From Spiroplasma culicicola AES-1 (GTDB lineage Bacteria; Bacillota_I; Bacilli_A; Mycoplasmatales; Mycoplasmataceae), in assembly GCF_000565175.1 (NCBI RefSeq), contig NZ_CP006681.1, positions 1,054,001 to 1,118,000 on the forward strand: 64,000 nucleotides of DNA, written 5' to 3'. Under the pieces are notes generated by a model. The model saw only the letters and a list, made by a program, of their open reading frames with translations. It had not been told where the DNA came from and searched no databases. The translations under genes were made by a program, and so were the position numbers. How positions within the stretch are numbered: the first letter of the stretch is position 1; every line of letters begins with the position of its first letter. Below, one piece after another: positions 1-9,013 of this stretch.

Positions 1-794
1 ACTTTAACAGATTTTGCTTTAACTTCTCCAAGAGCAGCTTTACCTTTTCCAGTACCTTTAGCTTCACCAGTTTCTAGGTGAGGTACTTCTACTTCAGCTT
101 TTACTTCAGGTTTTTTAACTTGTGCAGTTGTTTTTCCTTTAGCAACTGGAGTTGTTGTTTCCACTTTTGGTTTTGCAGGCGCTTTAGCTGCAGGTTTTGG
201 TGCAGCTGGTTTTGCTTCTGCTTTTTCAACTGCTGGTTTAGCAGCTGTTGATTTTTTAGCAGCAGGCGCTTTAGCTGCAGGTTTAACTTCAGCTTTTACT
301 TCTTCTGCTGGTTTTGCTTCTGCTTTTGGTGCAGCAACTTTTTTAGCAGCAGGCGCTTTAGCTTCAACTGGTGCTTCTACTTCAACTACATCATTTGATG
401 TATCTTCCATAGCTGCAGCCATTGCAGCATTCATTGCGTCTTCATCAATGTTTGCTCCTGCTCCAAATTGTTCTGATTGTAATTGTTCAATCATTTCTCT
501 TTGTTTTTGACGTACTTCTTTTCCAGCTTTTTCAGCATTTTCAACAGCTGCTGCATAATTTGCTTTAACTGTTTTATTAATGTCTTCTCCAGCTAGTTTT
601 CTTTCTGTCAAGATTGTTTGGATACGTGCAATATTTCTTTTAAGTTCAACAATTCTGTGAGTTTGTTCTAAACTTCCAACTGCTGATTGGAATTTTAATG
701 CGAATAGCTCAGCTCTGTGATCTTCATTTTGCTTAATCAATTCTTCAACTGATTTAGATCTTAATTCAATTTTTAGTTCTACAGCTTTCCCCAT
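1..794 (-). CDS. rpmC: 50S ribosomal protein L29 with long Ala/Lys/Pro-rich extension (3' end off window)
   Basis: L29 of the large subunit, near the peptide exit tunnel. Residues 1 to about 70 form the L29 helical hairpin (start [33 protein letters not shown] near 55-70). After this come a charged helical stretch and then about 150 residues of low-complexity repeats (KAPAAKK, EAKPA, KPAAK). The frame stays open to base 1, so at least 264 residues are encoded, against 60-75 in most bacteria. The ATG overlaps the rplP stop by one base (TAATG). C-terminal extensions of ribosomal proteins are known in some mycoplasmas; the role here is unknown. Confidence 0.95.
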   Translation of the reverse strand, partial: MGKAVELKIELRSKSVEELIKQNEDHRAELFALKFQSAVGSLEQTHRIVELKRNIARIQTILTERKLAGEDINKTVKANYAAAVENAEKAGKEVRQKQREMIEQLQSEQFGAGANIDEDAMNAAMAAAMEDTSNDVVEVEAPVEAKAPAAKKVAAPKAEAKPAEEVKAEVKPAAKAPAAKKSTAAKPAVEKAEAKPAAPKPAAKAPAKPKVETTTPVAKGKTTAQVKKPEVKAEVEVPHLETGEAKGTGKGKAALGEVKAKSVK

Positions 795-1207
795 TATTCA
801 TCACCTCTTTTAATAATTTTGCAACGTACTGGTAATTTATGCATAGCAAGACGTAATGCTTCACGAGCAACTTCTTCACTAACACCAGCAATTTCAAACA
901 TAAATTGTCCAGTCTTAACTACTGCTACTCATTCTTCTGGTGATCCTTTTCCAGATCCCATACGTACCTCTAAAGGCTTTTTAGTCTTTGCCATATGTGG
1001 GAAGATTCTGATTCAAACTTTTCCAAAACGTTTCATATAACGAGTCATAGCGATACGAGCAGATTCAATTTGTCTTGAAGTAATTCAAGCTCCATCAAGT
1101 GACATTAATCCATATTCACCAAATGCGATAAATTTTCCACCCTTAGCTTTTCCTTCATAACTCACTCTGTGAGGACGACGGAATTTAACTCTTTTAGGCA
1201 TTAACAT
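794..1207 (-). CDS. rplP: 50S ribosomal protein L16
   Basis: L16, 137 aa, normal family length, close to the peptidyl-transferase centre. It starts [20 protein letters not shown], and the C-terminus is the basic [14 protein letters not shown]. Internal UGA codons are needed as Trp. The start lies 2 bp after the rpsC stop, and the stop overlaps the rpmC start. S10 operon member, so co-transcribed from upstream of rpsJ. Confidence 0.97.
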
Positions 1208-1209
1208 AA

Positions 1210-1923
1210 TTATTTAGCCCCCTTTGTTGTTCTTTCAACTTTTTTATCTGCTATAACTTTGTTTTGGTTTTGTTGTTGTCCAGGTCTTCCTAAGATTTCA
1301 CCGTGGTTAATTCAAACTTTAACCCCGATTTGTCCATAAGTTGTTCTTGCTTCATATAAAGCATAATCGATATCACTTCTTAAAGTTGATAATGGCACTG
1401 AACCTTCTAAGTATCCTTCAGTACGAGCCATTTCAACTCCTCCAAGTCTTCCTGAAACAGAAGTTTTAATTCCTTTTGCTCCAGCTTTTAGTGCTTTTCT
1501 AATTGCTAACTTTTGCACTGTTCTAAAGCTAGCACGGTTTGTAATTTGATCTCCAATAAATTGAGCAACTAATCTTGCATCAACATCTGGATTTTTGATT
1601 TCAATAACATTAACTTTTACTGCTGCATTTTTATCTTTAATAGTTTTTTTAACAGTTAAAGCAATATTTTCAACGTTTTTTCCTTCTTGTCCAAGAACAA
1701 TAGCAGGTCTTGCAGAACGAATAATTAAGATGATTTCTTTTTTAGTTCTTTCGATTTCAACTTTTGAAACAGCTGCATTTTTTAATAATTTTAAAACTGC
1801 TTTTCTAACTTTGATATCTTGGTGTAATCATTTAACATATTCACCTTTTTCTGCGTATCATCTATTGTCTCATGTTCTAATAACACCAATACGTAACGCA
1901 TTAGGAGATACTTTTTGTCCCAT
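1210..1923 (-). CDS. rpsC: 30S ribosomal protein S3
   Basis: S3, 237 aa, at the mRNA entry channel. It starts [18 protein letters not shown]. The KH-type RNA-binding region (residues about 40-110, containing [14 protein letters not shown]) is followed by the C-terminal domain with the [10 protein letters not shown] motif. It ends [10 protein letters not shown]. Several Trp codons are UGA. It follows rplV by 17 bp and precedes rplP by 2 bp. Confidence 0.97.
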
Positions 1924-1940
1924 ATTCTACAATTCCCTTC

Positions 1941-2279
1941 CTATTTCTTATCATCACTTACAATGATTGTAATGTGACTTGTTCTTTTTAAAATTTCATA
2001 TGCTCTACCATGAGCTCTTGGTCTAAAACGTTTTAATGTTGGTCCCTCGTTAACATAAATTGTTTTAACGATTAGTTGGTCAGCTTCCATACCATTGTTG
2101 TTAACTGCGTTAGCAACTGCTGAGTTTAATAATTTTAATACTGGTTCTGAAGATCTTTTGTCTTGGTTTTGAAGAATTGCAACTGCTTCTGCAATTTTTT
2201 TGTTTCTGATTGAGTCTGCTACTAGTCTAACTTTTCTTGGTGATATTCTAATCATTGTTAATTTTGCTTTTGCTTCCAT
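1941..2279 (-). CDS. rplV: 50S ribosomal protein L22
   Basis: L22, 112 aa, lines the exit tunnel. The family pattern is clear: [20 protein letters not shown] at the N-terminus, and the tunnel beta-hairpin ([20 protein letters not shown]) at about 80-100. The length is typical, with no C-terminal extension. Sits between rpsS and rpsC in the S10 operon. Confidence 0.97.
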   Translation of the reverse strand: MEAKAKLTMIRISPRKVRLVADSIRNKKIAEAVAILQNQDKRSSEPVLKLLNSAVANAVNNNGMEADQLIVKTIYVNEGPTLKRFRPRAHGRAYEILKRTSHITIIVSDDKK

Positions 2280-2305
2280 ATAGATTTAAAAACTCCTTTT
2301 AATGA

Positions 2306-2575
2306 CTATTTTTTCTTTTTCTTGTCATCACCATGTCCACCAAACTTACGTGTTGGTGAAAATTCTCCTAGTTTGTGACCAACCATATCTTCTGTTACAT
2401 AAACTGTTATAAATTCTTTTCCGTTGTAAACTCCAAATGTGTGACCTACGAAATTAGGGAAAATTGTTGATCTACGTGATCAAGTCTTGATTGTTTCTTT
2501 TTTCTCTCCTAATGCTTCGACTTTTTTCATCAAATAGTCATCCACAAAAGGACCTTTTTTAAGTGATCTTGACAT
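2306..2575 (-). CDS. rpsS: 30S ribosomal protein S19
   Basis: S19, 89 aa, in the small-subunit head. It starts [19 protein letters not shown] and contains [17 protein letters not shown], the conserved rRNA-binding region, ending in a lysine run. One Trp is coded by UGA (KTWSRRS). A clear Shine-Dalgarno precedes it (AGGAGG about 8 nt upstream). rplB lies 13 bp upstream. Confidence 0.97.
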
Positions 2576-2588
2576 AAACTACTTCCTC

Positions 2589-3428
2589 CTATTTTTTATT
2601 TCTTCTTCTAACAATTAATTTATTAGAAGCTTTCTTCTTGTCACGAGTTTTAACCCCAAGAGCTTTTTTACCTCATGGTGTTAATGGCGCTTTACGCCCA
2701 ATTGGAGCACGACCTTCTCCCCCTCCGTGTGGGTGATCAATCGGGTTCATTACTGAACCTCTAACTGTTGGTCTAATTCCTCTTCAACGGTTTCTTCCGG
2801 CTTTACCTCAGTTTACTAAACTATATTCTTCATTTCCAACTTCACCGATTGTTGCATAACATTCAGCTAATACTTTTCTTACTTCTCCAGATCCTAAACG
2901 TAAAGTAACGTATTTTCCATCATCATCTTTACCTAAGATTTGTACTGAACTCCCTGCACTACGTGCGATTTGTCCACCTTTTCCTGGTCTTAATTCAACA
3001 TTGTGAACTAATGTTCCTTCAGGAATATTTTTTAGAGGTGCTGCATTACCTGTTTTAATGTCAGCATTTGCAGAAGCAATAACTTCTTGCCCTACTTGCA
3101 TTCCTTTTGCAAATAGGATGTATCTTTTTTCTCCATCGATATAATTTACTAAACAAATAAATGCATTTCTATTTGGATCGTATTCAATAGTTGCAATTTT
3201 TCCAACTATGTCTAATTTATTTCTTTTGAAGTCAATGATACGATATTTTCTTTTGTGCCCCCCACCTTTGTGGCGAGTAGTAATTTGACCTTGATTATTT
3301 CTTCCAGCCTTTTCATTAAGTTTTGCAACTAATGATTGTTCAGGCTTTGAAGTTGTAAGGATACTATAATCTAAGCTTGTCATATTTCTGCGACCGTTTG
3401 TCGTAGGCTTATATTTCTTGATTGGCAT
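2589..3428 (-). CDS. rplB: 50S ribosomal protein L2
   Basis: L2, 279 aa, needed for subunit association and peptidyl transfer. It starts [20 protein letters not shown]. The C-terminal signature [14 protein letters not shown], with the functionally critical His, is present, and the protein ends in a basic tail. UGA is read as Trp near residue 207. It is preceded by a 67-bp gap after rplW, the largest gap inside the operon, which contains no obvious terminator. Confidence 0.97.
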
Positions 3429-3495
3429 AATTATCCTCCTTGTATCGCCTAATCTTTTCTCTAACTTACACTAATATGTGCTTTTTAGCACTTTT

Positions 3496-3780
3496 CTATA
3501 AGTCTGATAAGATATCTAATGTTTCACCGTCTTTTAATACGATGATTGCTTTTTTAAATGAGTTTGTTTTTCCCATGAATTTTCCCATTCTTTTGTCTTT
3601 TCCGTCATAATTCATTGTTCTAACGTCTTTAACTTTTGCTTGGAAAATTTCTTCAAATGTTTTTTTGATTTGTGTTTTATTTGCTTTTTTATCAACGATA
3701 AAAGTGTATGCTCCATTTTGTTGACCTAAATATGTTTTTTCAGTTAACAATGGCTTTTTAATAACTTCTGTTAAATGCAT
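3496..3780 (-). CDS. rplW: 50S ribosomal protein L23
   Basis: L23, 94 aa, sits at the tunnel exit where trigger factor and SRP dock. It starts [16 protein letters not shown] (the conserved TEKT), and the rest fits the family ([30 protein letters not shown]). The ATG overlaps the rplD stop by one base (TAATG), so translation is likely coupled. Confidence 0.97.
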   Translation of the reverse strand: MHLTEVIKKPLLTEKTYLGQQNGAYTFIVDKKANKTQIKKTFEEIFQAKVKDVRTMNYDGKDKRMGKFMGKTNSFKKAIIVLKDGETLDILSDL

Positions 3781-4406
3781 TATGCATACACCTCCTCAAT
3801 ACGATTTACAGCTTCTTCTGTAACAACTAATTTAGTTGCGTTTAATAAATCAAAAATGTTCATTTTTTGGAAATCTAATGTTTTAACTCCAGGAATGTTT
3901 CCTGCAGATTTTACAACAACTTCTTCGTGATCTCTTGTCACAATTAAAGTTTTTTGATTATCAATTTTAACATTTTTCATAACACTCAACATTTCTTTTG
4001 TTGATGGTTTTGAGAATGCGAATTTGTCTAAGATTACTAAGTTAGCTTCTTTTGCTTTGATGCTCAATGCACTTCTAATAGCCAATTGTCTAACTTTTCT
4101 ATTAACTGCTTTTTTGTAGTTAATGTTTGGAGTTGGTCCAAATGCAACCCCTCCACCTCTTCATTGTGGAGCTCTAATAGATCCTTGACGGGCACGTCCT
4201 GTACCTTTTTGTCTTCAAGGTTTTCTACCTCCACCTCTTACTTCAGCTCTAGTTTTTGTTTTTCTTGTTCCTTGTCTTAATGCTGCTTGTTGAGAAACGA
4301 CTGTATCATAAATTGCTTGTTGGTGTGGTTCAATTCCTCAAACTTTATCGCTTAGAGTAATTTCTTTTACTGATCCACCTTTAACATCTAACACTTGTGC
4401 TTTCAT
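3780..4406 (-). CDS. rplD: 50S ribosomal protein L4
   Basis: L4, 208 aa. It starts [19 protein letters not shown]. The loop that reaches the tunnel is conserved ([20 protein letters not shown], about 60-80; its Trp codons are UGA). In E. coli L4 autoregulates the S10 operon; no such element was shown here. Located 16 bp after rplC and overlapping rplW by one base. Confidence 0.97.
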
Positions 4407-4422
4407 GTTAATTTACCTCCAA

Positions 4423-5151
4423 TTATTCTGCAGCTGCTTCAGCAACTGGTGCTTCTTGCACTGGAGCTGCTGGCGCTGATTTTTCAACTTTTGCTGCGTT
4501 TCTTACTAATAATGATGCTGCATCTGTAGATTTGATTCCTTTAGCATTTTGCTTAATTACTACAAATCCTTTTCTTGGACCAGGAACTGATCCTTTAACT
4601 AAAACTAAATTTCTTTCGCTATCAATTTTAATGATTTCTAAGTTTTGAATTGTTACTTGCTCGTGTCCCATGTGACCAGCCATTTTTTTTGATTTAAAGA
4701 TTCTATTAATGATTGCTCCCATAGAACCAATTCCTCTGTGGTAACCTGACCCGTGACCCATTGGTCCTCTTGAATAGTTGTGGCGTTTAATTGCACCAGC
4801 GAATCCTTTACCTTTTGATATACCTGTTACGTCGACAAATTCACCAGCATTGAATACGTCGGCTGCATTAAATTCTGCACCAATTTCGTATCCATCCATA
4901 TCTCTGATTTCTTTAACGAAGCGCTTAGGTTCTGAGTTAGCTTTTTTAAAGTTTCCCATTTCTGGTTTGTTAATTAAGTTAGCTCTTTTATTGATTGTCC
5001 CAATTTTTAAAGCGCTGTATCCATCTGTTTCAACTGTTTTAACTTGTAAAACTTTGTTTGATTCTACTGCAATAACAGTTACAGGGATAAGTTTTCCACT
5101 TTCACTAAAAATTTGAGTCATCTCTAACTTACGTCCTAAGATTCCTTTCAT
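4423..5151 (-). CDS. rplC: 50S ribosomal protein L3, with Ala-rich C-terminal tail
   Basis: L3, 242 aa, an early assembly protein. It starts [15 protein letters not shown]. The family signature [20 protein letters not shown] lies near 125-145. The bacterial core ends near residue 215, and an extra tail of about 25-30 residues rich in Ala, Pro, Val and Glu follows ([18 protein letters not shown]). This low-complexity tail resembles the L29 extension at the other end of the operon. Confidence 0.97.
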   Translation of the reverse strand: MKGILGRKLEMTQIFSESGKLIPVTVIAVESNKVLQVKTVETDGYSALKIGTINKRANLINKPEMGNFKKANSEPKRFVKEIRDMDGYEIGAEFNAADVFNAGEFVDVTGISKGKGFAGAIKRHNYSRGPMGHGSGYHRGIGSMGAIINRIFKSKKMAGHMGHEQVTIQNLEIIKIDSERNLVLVKGSVPGPRKGFVVIKQNAKGIKSTDAASLLVRNAAKVEKSAPAAPVQEAPVAEAAAE

Positions 5152-5204
5152 GTGATATTTCCTCCTGAGTTTTTCTTGATAATCATGTATATCTTGTTAG
5201 ATTT

Positions 5205-5513
5205 CTATAATTTGATTTCGATATTAACACCTGATGGCAATTGTACTCTTGTTAAAGTATCCATTGTTTTAGGTGTTGGTTCAACGATTTCAAGTATTCT
5301 TTTGTGTGTTCTCATTTCGAACTGCTCTCTACTATCTTTGTATTTGTGAGTAGCTCTTAAAATAGTAATAATTTGCTTTTCTGTTGGTAATGGAATAGGT
5401 CCACGAACTTTTGCTCCTGTTGACTCAGCTGCTTCAATGATTTTAGCAATTGATTGGTCAACAATAACGTGATCGTAACCCTTTAATTTAATTTTAATTT
5501 TTTGTTGAGCCAT
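5205..5513 (-). CDS. rpsJ: 30S ribosomal protein S10
   Basis: S10, 102 aa, first gene of the operon. The chosen start is [20 protein letters not shown], behind AAGGAGGACC and giving the standard family length. The frame remains open for 34 codons upstream, but that stretch lacks family similarity and overlaps the promoter and leader. It ends with [15 protein letters not shown]. The short flexible loop ([18 protein letters not shown]) contacts other head proteins. Confidence 0.97.
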   Translation of the reverse strand: MAQQKIKIKLKGYDHVIVDQSIAKIIEAAESTGAKVRGPIPLPTEKQIITILRATHKYKDSREQFEMRTHKRILEIVEPTPKTMDTLTRVQLPSGVNIEIKL

Positions 5514-5580
5514 TTGGTCCTCCTTACACATTGACAACCCTTTTGTGTGTGTTGTCTTTTTGAACACAAAATATACATGC
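5514..5580 (-). promoter_or_regulatory. S10 operon promoter and structured leader
   Basis: Read on the minus strand, a -10-like TATATT lies at 5569-5574 with no good -35. The leader then carries an inverted repeat GACAAC/GTTGTC (about 5531-5554) just ahead of the AAGGAGG ribosome-binding site. The same TATATTTTGTGT block occurs ahead of rpsL. The promoter position is inferred. The dyad is seen in the sequence, but its function is unknown. Confidence 0.45.
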
Positions 5581-5597
5581 TTTTCAATTATTACATA

Positions 5598-5634
5598 AAA
5601 AAACTCACAATACAAGAAATAATGTGAGTTTTTT
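5598..5634 (-). terminator. Rho-independent terminator of the PAP2 gene
   Basis: The inverted repeat AAAAAACTCACA/TGTGAGTTTTTT ends in a T run on the minus strand. It lies immediately downstream of, and touching, the stop codon of the PAP2 gene, between that gene and the S10 operon promoter. Confidence 0.8.
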
Positions 5635-6916
5635 AATTATTTTGAATATAACTTTTATATCTTTCTTTAAAAGAATCATATTTCTCTGTTTGTAAGATTT
5701 TAACAATTCTTTTAGTATCATAGTCCACTAAATAGACAATTTTTTTACCATTTTTATCTCCAACGTTTAACTCAAAAGGTATATTTTTTCTTCTTTTTCA
5801 ACTTATGATTGCTTTATAAACTGTTTTTTCAATCACAAATCATGCCATTATAAAATATAAAATTGAAATTATTATTGAAAACATTGTATCTGTTACAAAA
5901 TGTCAACGCATAATTACTGTTGCAAAATTCATTAAAATTGCATTTAAAACCAATAAATAGAGTGCAGTGGCTTTTGGACCTGTGATGTTGCGATTTTTAT
6001 TAGGATTTATAAATAACATCATAATTGATGTTGTGCAAAATGATGAAACAACATGTCCTGAAGGAAATGAATAATCAAAGAAATGACCTGGATTATAGGA
6101 ATTTTCATCTCTCATTAAGAAATTATTTACTCTTCACCAAGGTCAATCTCCATCCATATTTGCAGTTCAACTATTTGTTAACACATCATAATCGCCAAAT
6201 CTTTGACCTGAAGCTAAATAATGATTTTGCATTTCTGGAGATAACTTACTATATAGATCTCCAAAGATAATATTGAAATAATATGGGCGACCCATAAAAA
6301 TTTTCATTAAAATAACAGTTAAATAAACTGTGGCAAAATATAAGATTCCTTTTAAAGCATCAACTCAATATCCTTGATAAAAAAAGTCTTTTTTCTTTTC
6401 TAATTTAGTTCCTATATATCATGTTCCCCAAAATAATATTGGGTATTGATACAACATTGATATTATTTGACCTACAATTTTATATTTATATGAATCAATT
6501 AATTCATTATCGATACCAATTCCAAATCCTTTATCTTTATAAAACATACTAACTAGTTGGTATAGATTATATGAAAATCAAATAATACAAAATCCAATAA
6601 AAATAGTTCAAACAGGTCATTTATGATTGGCATATCATGAGCCAGATTTATAAACTTTATAATAGTTATGGTGATAAATTATTAAAATCATTACGAAGAA
6701 AGCCAATACCATTATCAAATCAGTATTTCCACTACGACTATAAAATTGCGTTACATACTTTAGTCATTCATAATTTAAACCTTTTTCAAAAAATTGTGAT
6801 GCTTTTAATTCCATTGCTCATGGACTACATATTACAAATCCAATAAAGGCAAATGCAAATAAAATTAAACATGGAATAAATAGAAAAACTAAATTTGTTC
6901 TTTTAGTTTGTAACAT
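5633..6916 (-). CDS. PAP2-family membrane phosphatase (copy 1)
   Basis: Integral membrane phosphatase of 427 aa, type 2 phosphatidic acid phosphatase superfamily. All three catalytic motifs are visible: KIFMGRP (K205, R210, P211), PSGH (285-288) and RWHFVTD (R337, H339, D343). Several hydrophobic spans surround them, and the N-terminus ([17 protein letters not shown]) is a membrane span. Its exact substrate (a lipid phosphate or pyrophosphate) cannot be read from the sequence. The start overlaps the end of the upstream membrane-protein gene by 14 bp, so the two are probably translated together. The same gene pair recurs at 30279-32312. Many Trp codons are UGA. Confidence 0.88.
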
Positions 6917-7736
6917 TATTTAATCCTTGTTTTCTACAAATAAAATATCCACCAACAAAATAAACACTATTAACTGCACTAAAACCAAAAATGCATGCAA
7001 GTCATTGTGTGATTGGAGTTAATCCTGGAAGATTAACCCTTTTATTTGCACTTGTTAAATCTAATATGTCATATGGATAATGTCCTGTTGAACTCATATC
7101 TCCAAAAAAAGGAAATGACCCAACAGCTTGACAAATTAAACCTGTAATTGTGAAAAACACTAAATATCCTGTTACTACAGATATAGTAGATGCTCACATT
7201 AATACAATATTTTTATTATTTGTTGTTACATTTATTTTTTTATAAAAAGCAAAAAAATAAATTAACATTGCTATTTGAGGTATTGAATGCTCTGTCAATC
7301 AACTAATATAGTTGTATCATTTCATAAATTTAGTAGCCCCAGTTACAGTTAATGACATATTATAAAATAATGTAATTCAAAATGTTCCACATAAAATAAT
7401 TAATGCATATTTATAATTATCAAATTTTCCTGTACCTTCAGCTTTATGATTTTTAATTGAATAAATTCAAAATACACTTGTTGCTAAGTTAATAATTGTT
7501 GTAAAAGTTAAAAAATTTCTACAAAATAAAAACAACATCTGTTGTGCTAAATTTCAACTAAGTAATTTTTCATAAAAATTTTCTTCAAATTTTTCTGCTT
7601 TATTCCCGACTGCAATTGTTCAAAAACTTTCTGGATCAGATAGTAAATCAATACTTTGACCTAGTAAAAACACAAATATTCCAATCAAAGGAACAATAGC
7701 AAAAAAATACTTTGCTATAATACTTCAATTTTTCAT
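6903..7736 (-). CDS. Multi-span membrane protein paired with PAP2 (copy 1; DUF1600-like?)
   Basis: 277 aa, mostly hydrophobic, with about six to seven predicted membrane spans. Start MKNWSIIAKYFFAIVPLIG. It is a paralogue of the protein at 31530-32312: both contain LFCRNFLTFTTI, encoded by an identical 36-bp stretch, and have similar segment order, and both sit just upstream of a PAP2 gene. It may belong to the Mollicute-specific DUF1600 group, but that is from memory and unverified. It is preceded by GGGGATT and, 22-51 bp upstream, by a poly-T spacer promoter. Function unknown. Confidence 0.75.
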
Positions 7737-7757
7737 TATTAATCCCCTTATAGAGAA

Positions 7758-7787
7758 ATTCTAATTAAAAAAAAAAAAAAAAAGCAA
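7758..7787 (-). promoter_or_regulatory. Poly-T spacer promoter a (TTGCTT-18-TAGAAT, T17)
   Basis: On the minus strand, a T17 tract (7767-7783) lies between a -35-like TTGCTT (7782-7787) and a -10-like TAGAAT (7758-7763) with an 18-bp spacer. The tract also acts as the T-tail of the preceding terminator. It lies just upstream of the membrane protein/PAP2 pair. Slippage in the tract would change the spacer length. Confidence 0.55.
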
Positions 7788-7800
7788 GATTTACTGGCTT
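7767..7800 (-). terminator. Terminator of the acyltransferase gene
   Basis: On the minus strand the stem AAGCCAG/CTTGCTT (one mismatch, 5-nt loop) runs straight into T17. It is downstream of the acyltransferase stop at 7851 and overlaps the promoter of the next gene. Confidence 0.6.
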
Positions 7801-7850
7801 TAAATTAATCAAAAAACTTATCAAAGTAATTTATATACAAAAAAACTTTA

Positions 7851-8840
7851 TTATTTTTCTTGAAAAATATCATAAGTTTTTATACTCCCCCATAGTTTTA
7901 AGTTATATATAGCATTTGTCAATTTATTAATTCAAAAATTATTGATACATGAAAAAACAAATACAGAAGAAAAAATAATCACTGAATAAGTTATTCATTT
8001 AATTTCATAATTAAAGTCTTGCCATAGTTGTAAGTTATTATTAACTATTAATTCAAAAATATAATGAAATAAATATATCATTAATGACTGTGAAGAAATA
8101 TAATTAATAATTTTGTTATTGTACTCTTTAATTGAAATTACAAATAAAAATAAGCTAATACTAAATATAGCTGTTGATCATCCCAAAATTGCATCACCAA
8201 ATTTAACTTCATTATAACTATTTCATATAGCAGAAAAGCCAAAACAACCTAATGCTATTAATAAAGAAAATACTATATTTCAGATTGATTTATAATTAAT
8301 ATATAAACTAATGAAGGCACCCATAATATAAAGTAAAATGAAATAAATCAAATTATCAATAGTGAAGCCAACCCCAAATTTATAATTATTAGATAGTGCT
8401 AATAAAATAAATAAAGATATTGTTATAAAAAATAAATATCATTTTTTTACTATAACTATTAATTTATTTAAGACAGGCGATAATATTAAAATTATTAAAT
8501 AACAATAAAAATATCATCAATCTCTACCACCAGAAAAAAAGCGTAAAATATTGTAATCAATATCTAAAATTATCACTGTTGGTGCTATTAATATTCAATT
8601 AATTAAATAAACTATTGCAAGATATATTAAATTTTTTAGTAATTTTGGTTGAGATTTAATACCAAAAAATCCAGAAATTAACATAAATATAGTGACGGGT
8701 GAATTTAAAAGTATTGCAAATACATTGTATAAATTACCCGTATAATTACTTCTAAATACATTATACTGATGAAAAATAACTATTATAAAACATAATATAA
8801 TTCTTAAAAACTCAATATTACTATTCCTATTTACCTTCAT
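7851..8840 (-). CDS. Acyltransferase-3 family membrane protein
   Basis: 329 aa with about ten hydrophobic spans. The N-terminus NSNIEFLRIILCFIIVIFHQ matches the start of acyltransferase-3 (OafA/WecH-type) proteins, with the RI...H pattern in the first span. Such enzymes acylate sugars on the outer face of the membrane. Substrate unknown here; glycolipids or exported polysaccharide are possible. Weakly conserved, so the family assignment rests on the N-terminal motif and topology. Behind it upstream are a poly-T tract and a good TATAAT. Confidence 0.6.
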
Positions 8841-8861
8841 AATGTATTCCTTAATTTACTA

Positions 8862-8930
8862 ATTCTAATAAAAAAAAAAAAAAAGCAATGTAGAAAAAGA
8901 GAATTATAATAAGCAGAAATCTATTGTTAA
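8862..8930 (-). promoter_or_regulatory. Promoter region with poly-T tract b (T15)
   Basis: Two readings are possible on the minus strand. First, a canonical promoter TTAACA-16-TATAAT (-35 at 8925-8930, -10 at 8903-8908), which would place the T15 tract (8870-8884) in the 5' leader. Second, a spacer promoter TTGCTT (8883-8888)-15-TAGAAT (8862-8867) spanning the T tract, closely matching the layout at 7758-7787. Both face the acyltransferase gene. Confidence 0.5.
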
Positions 8931-8980
8931 TATTTTTTTATAATCTTTCATGCAAACATAATTAAATAGATTGTTCCAAT

Positions 8981-9013
8981 AAAAAAAGGTTCCTTTGAAG
9001 GAACCTAATTTTT
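8981..9013 (-). terminator. Terminator of the GH85/ABC operon
   Basis: Perfect stem AGGTTCC/GGAACCT (8987-8993 and 9000-9006) flanked by A and T runs. The stop codon of the GH85 gene lies inside the stem. Confidence 0.85.

Noticed and set aside
5514-5615. 34-codon N-terminal extension of S10
   Set aside because: The shorter form has the normal length and a strong RBS, and the extension overlaps promoter and terminator.
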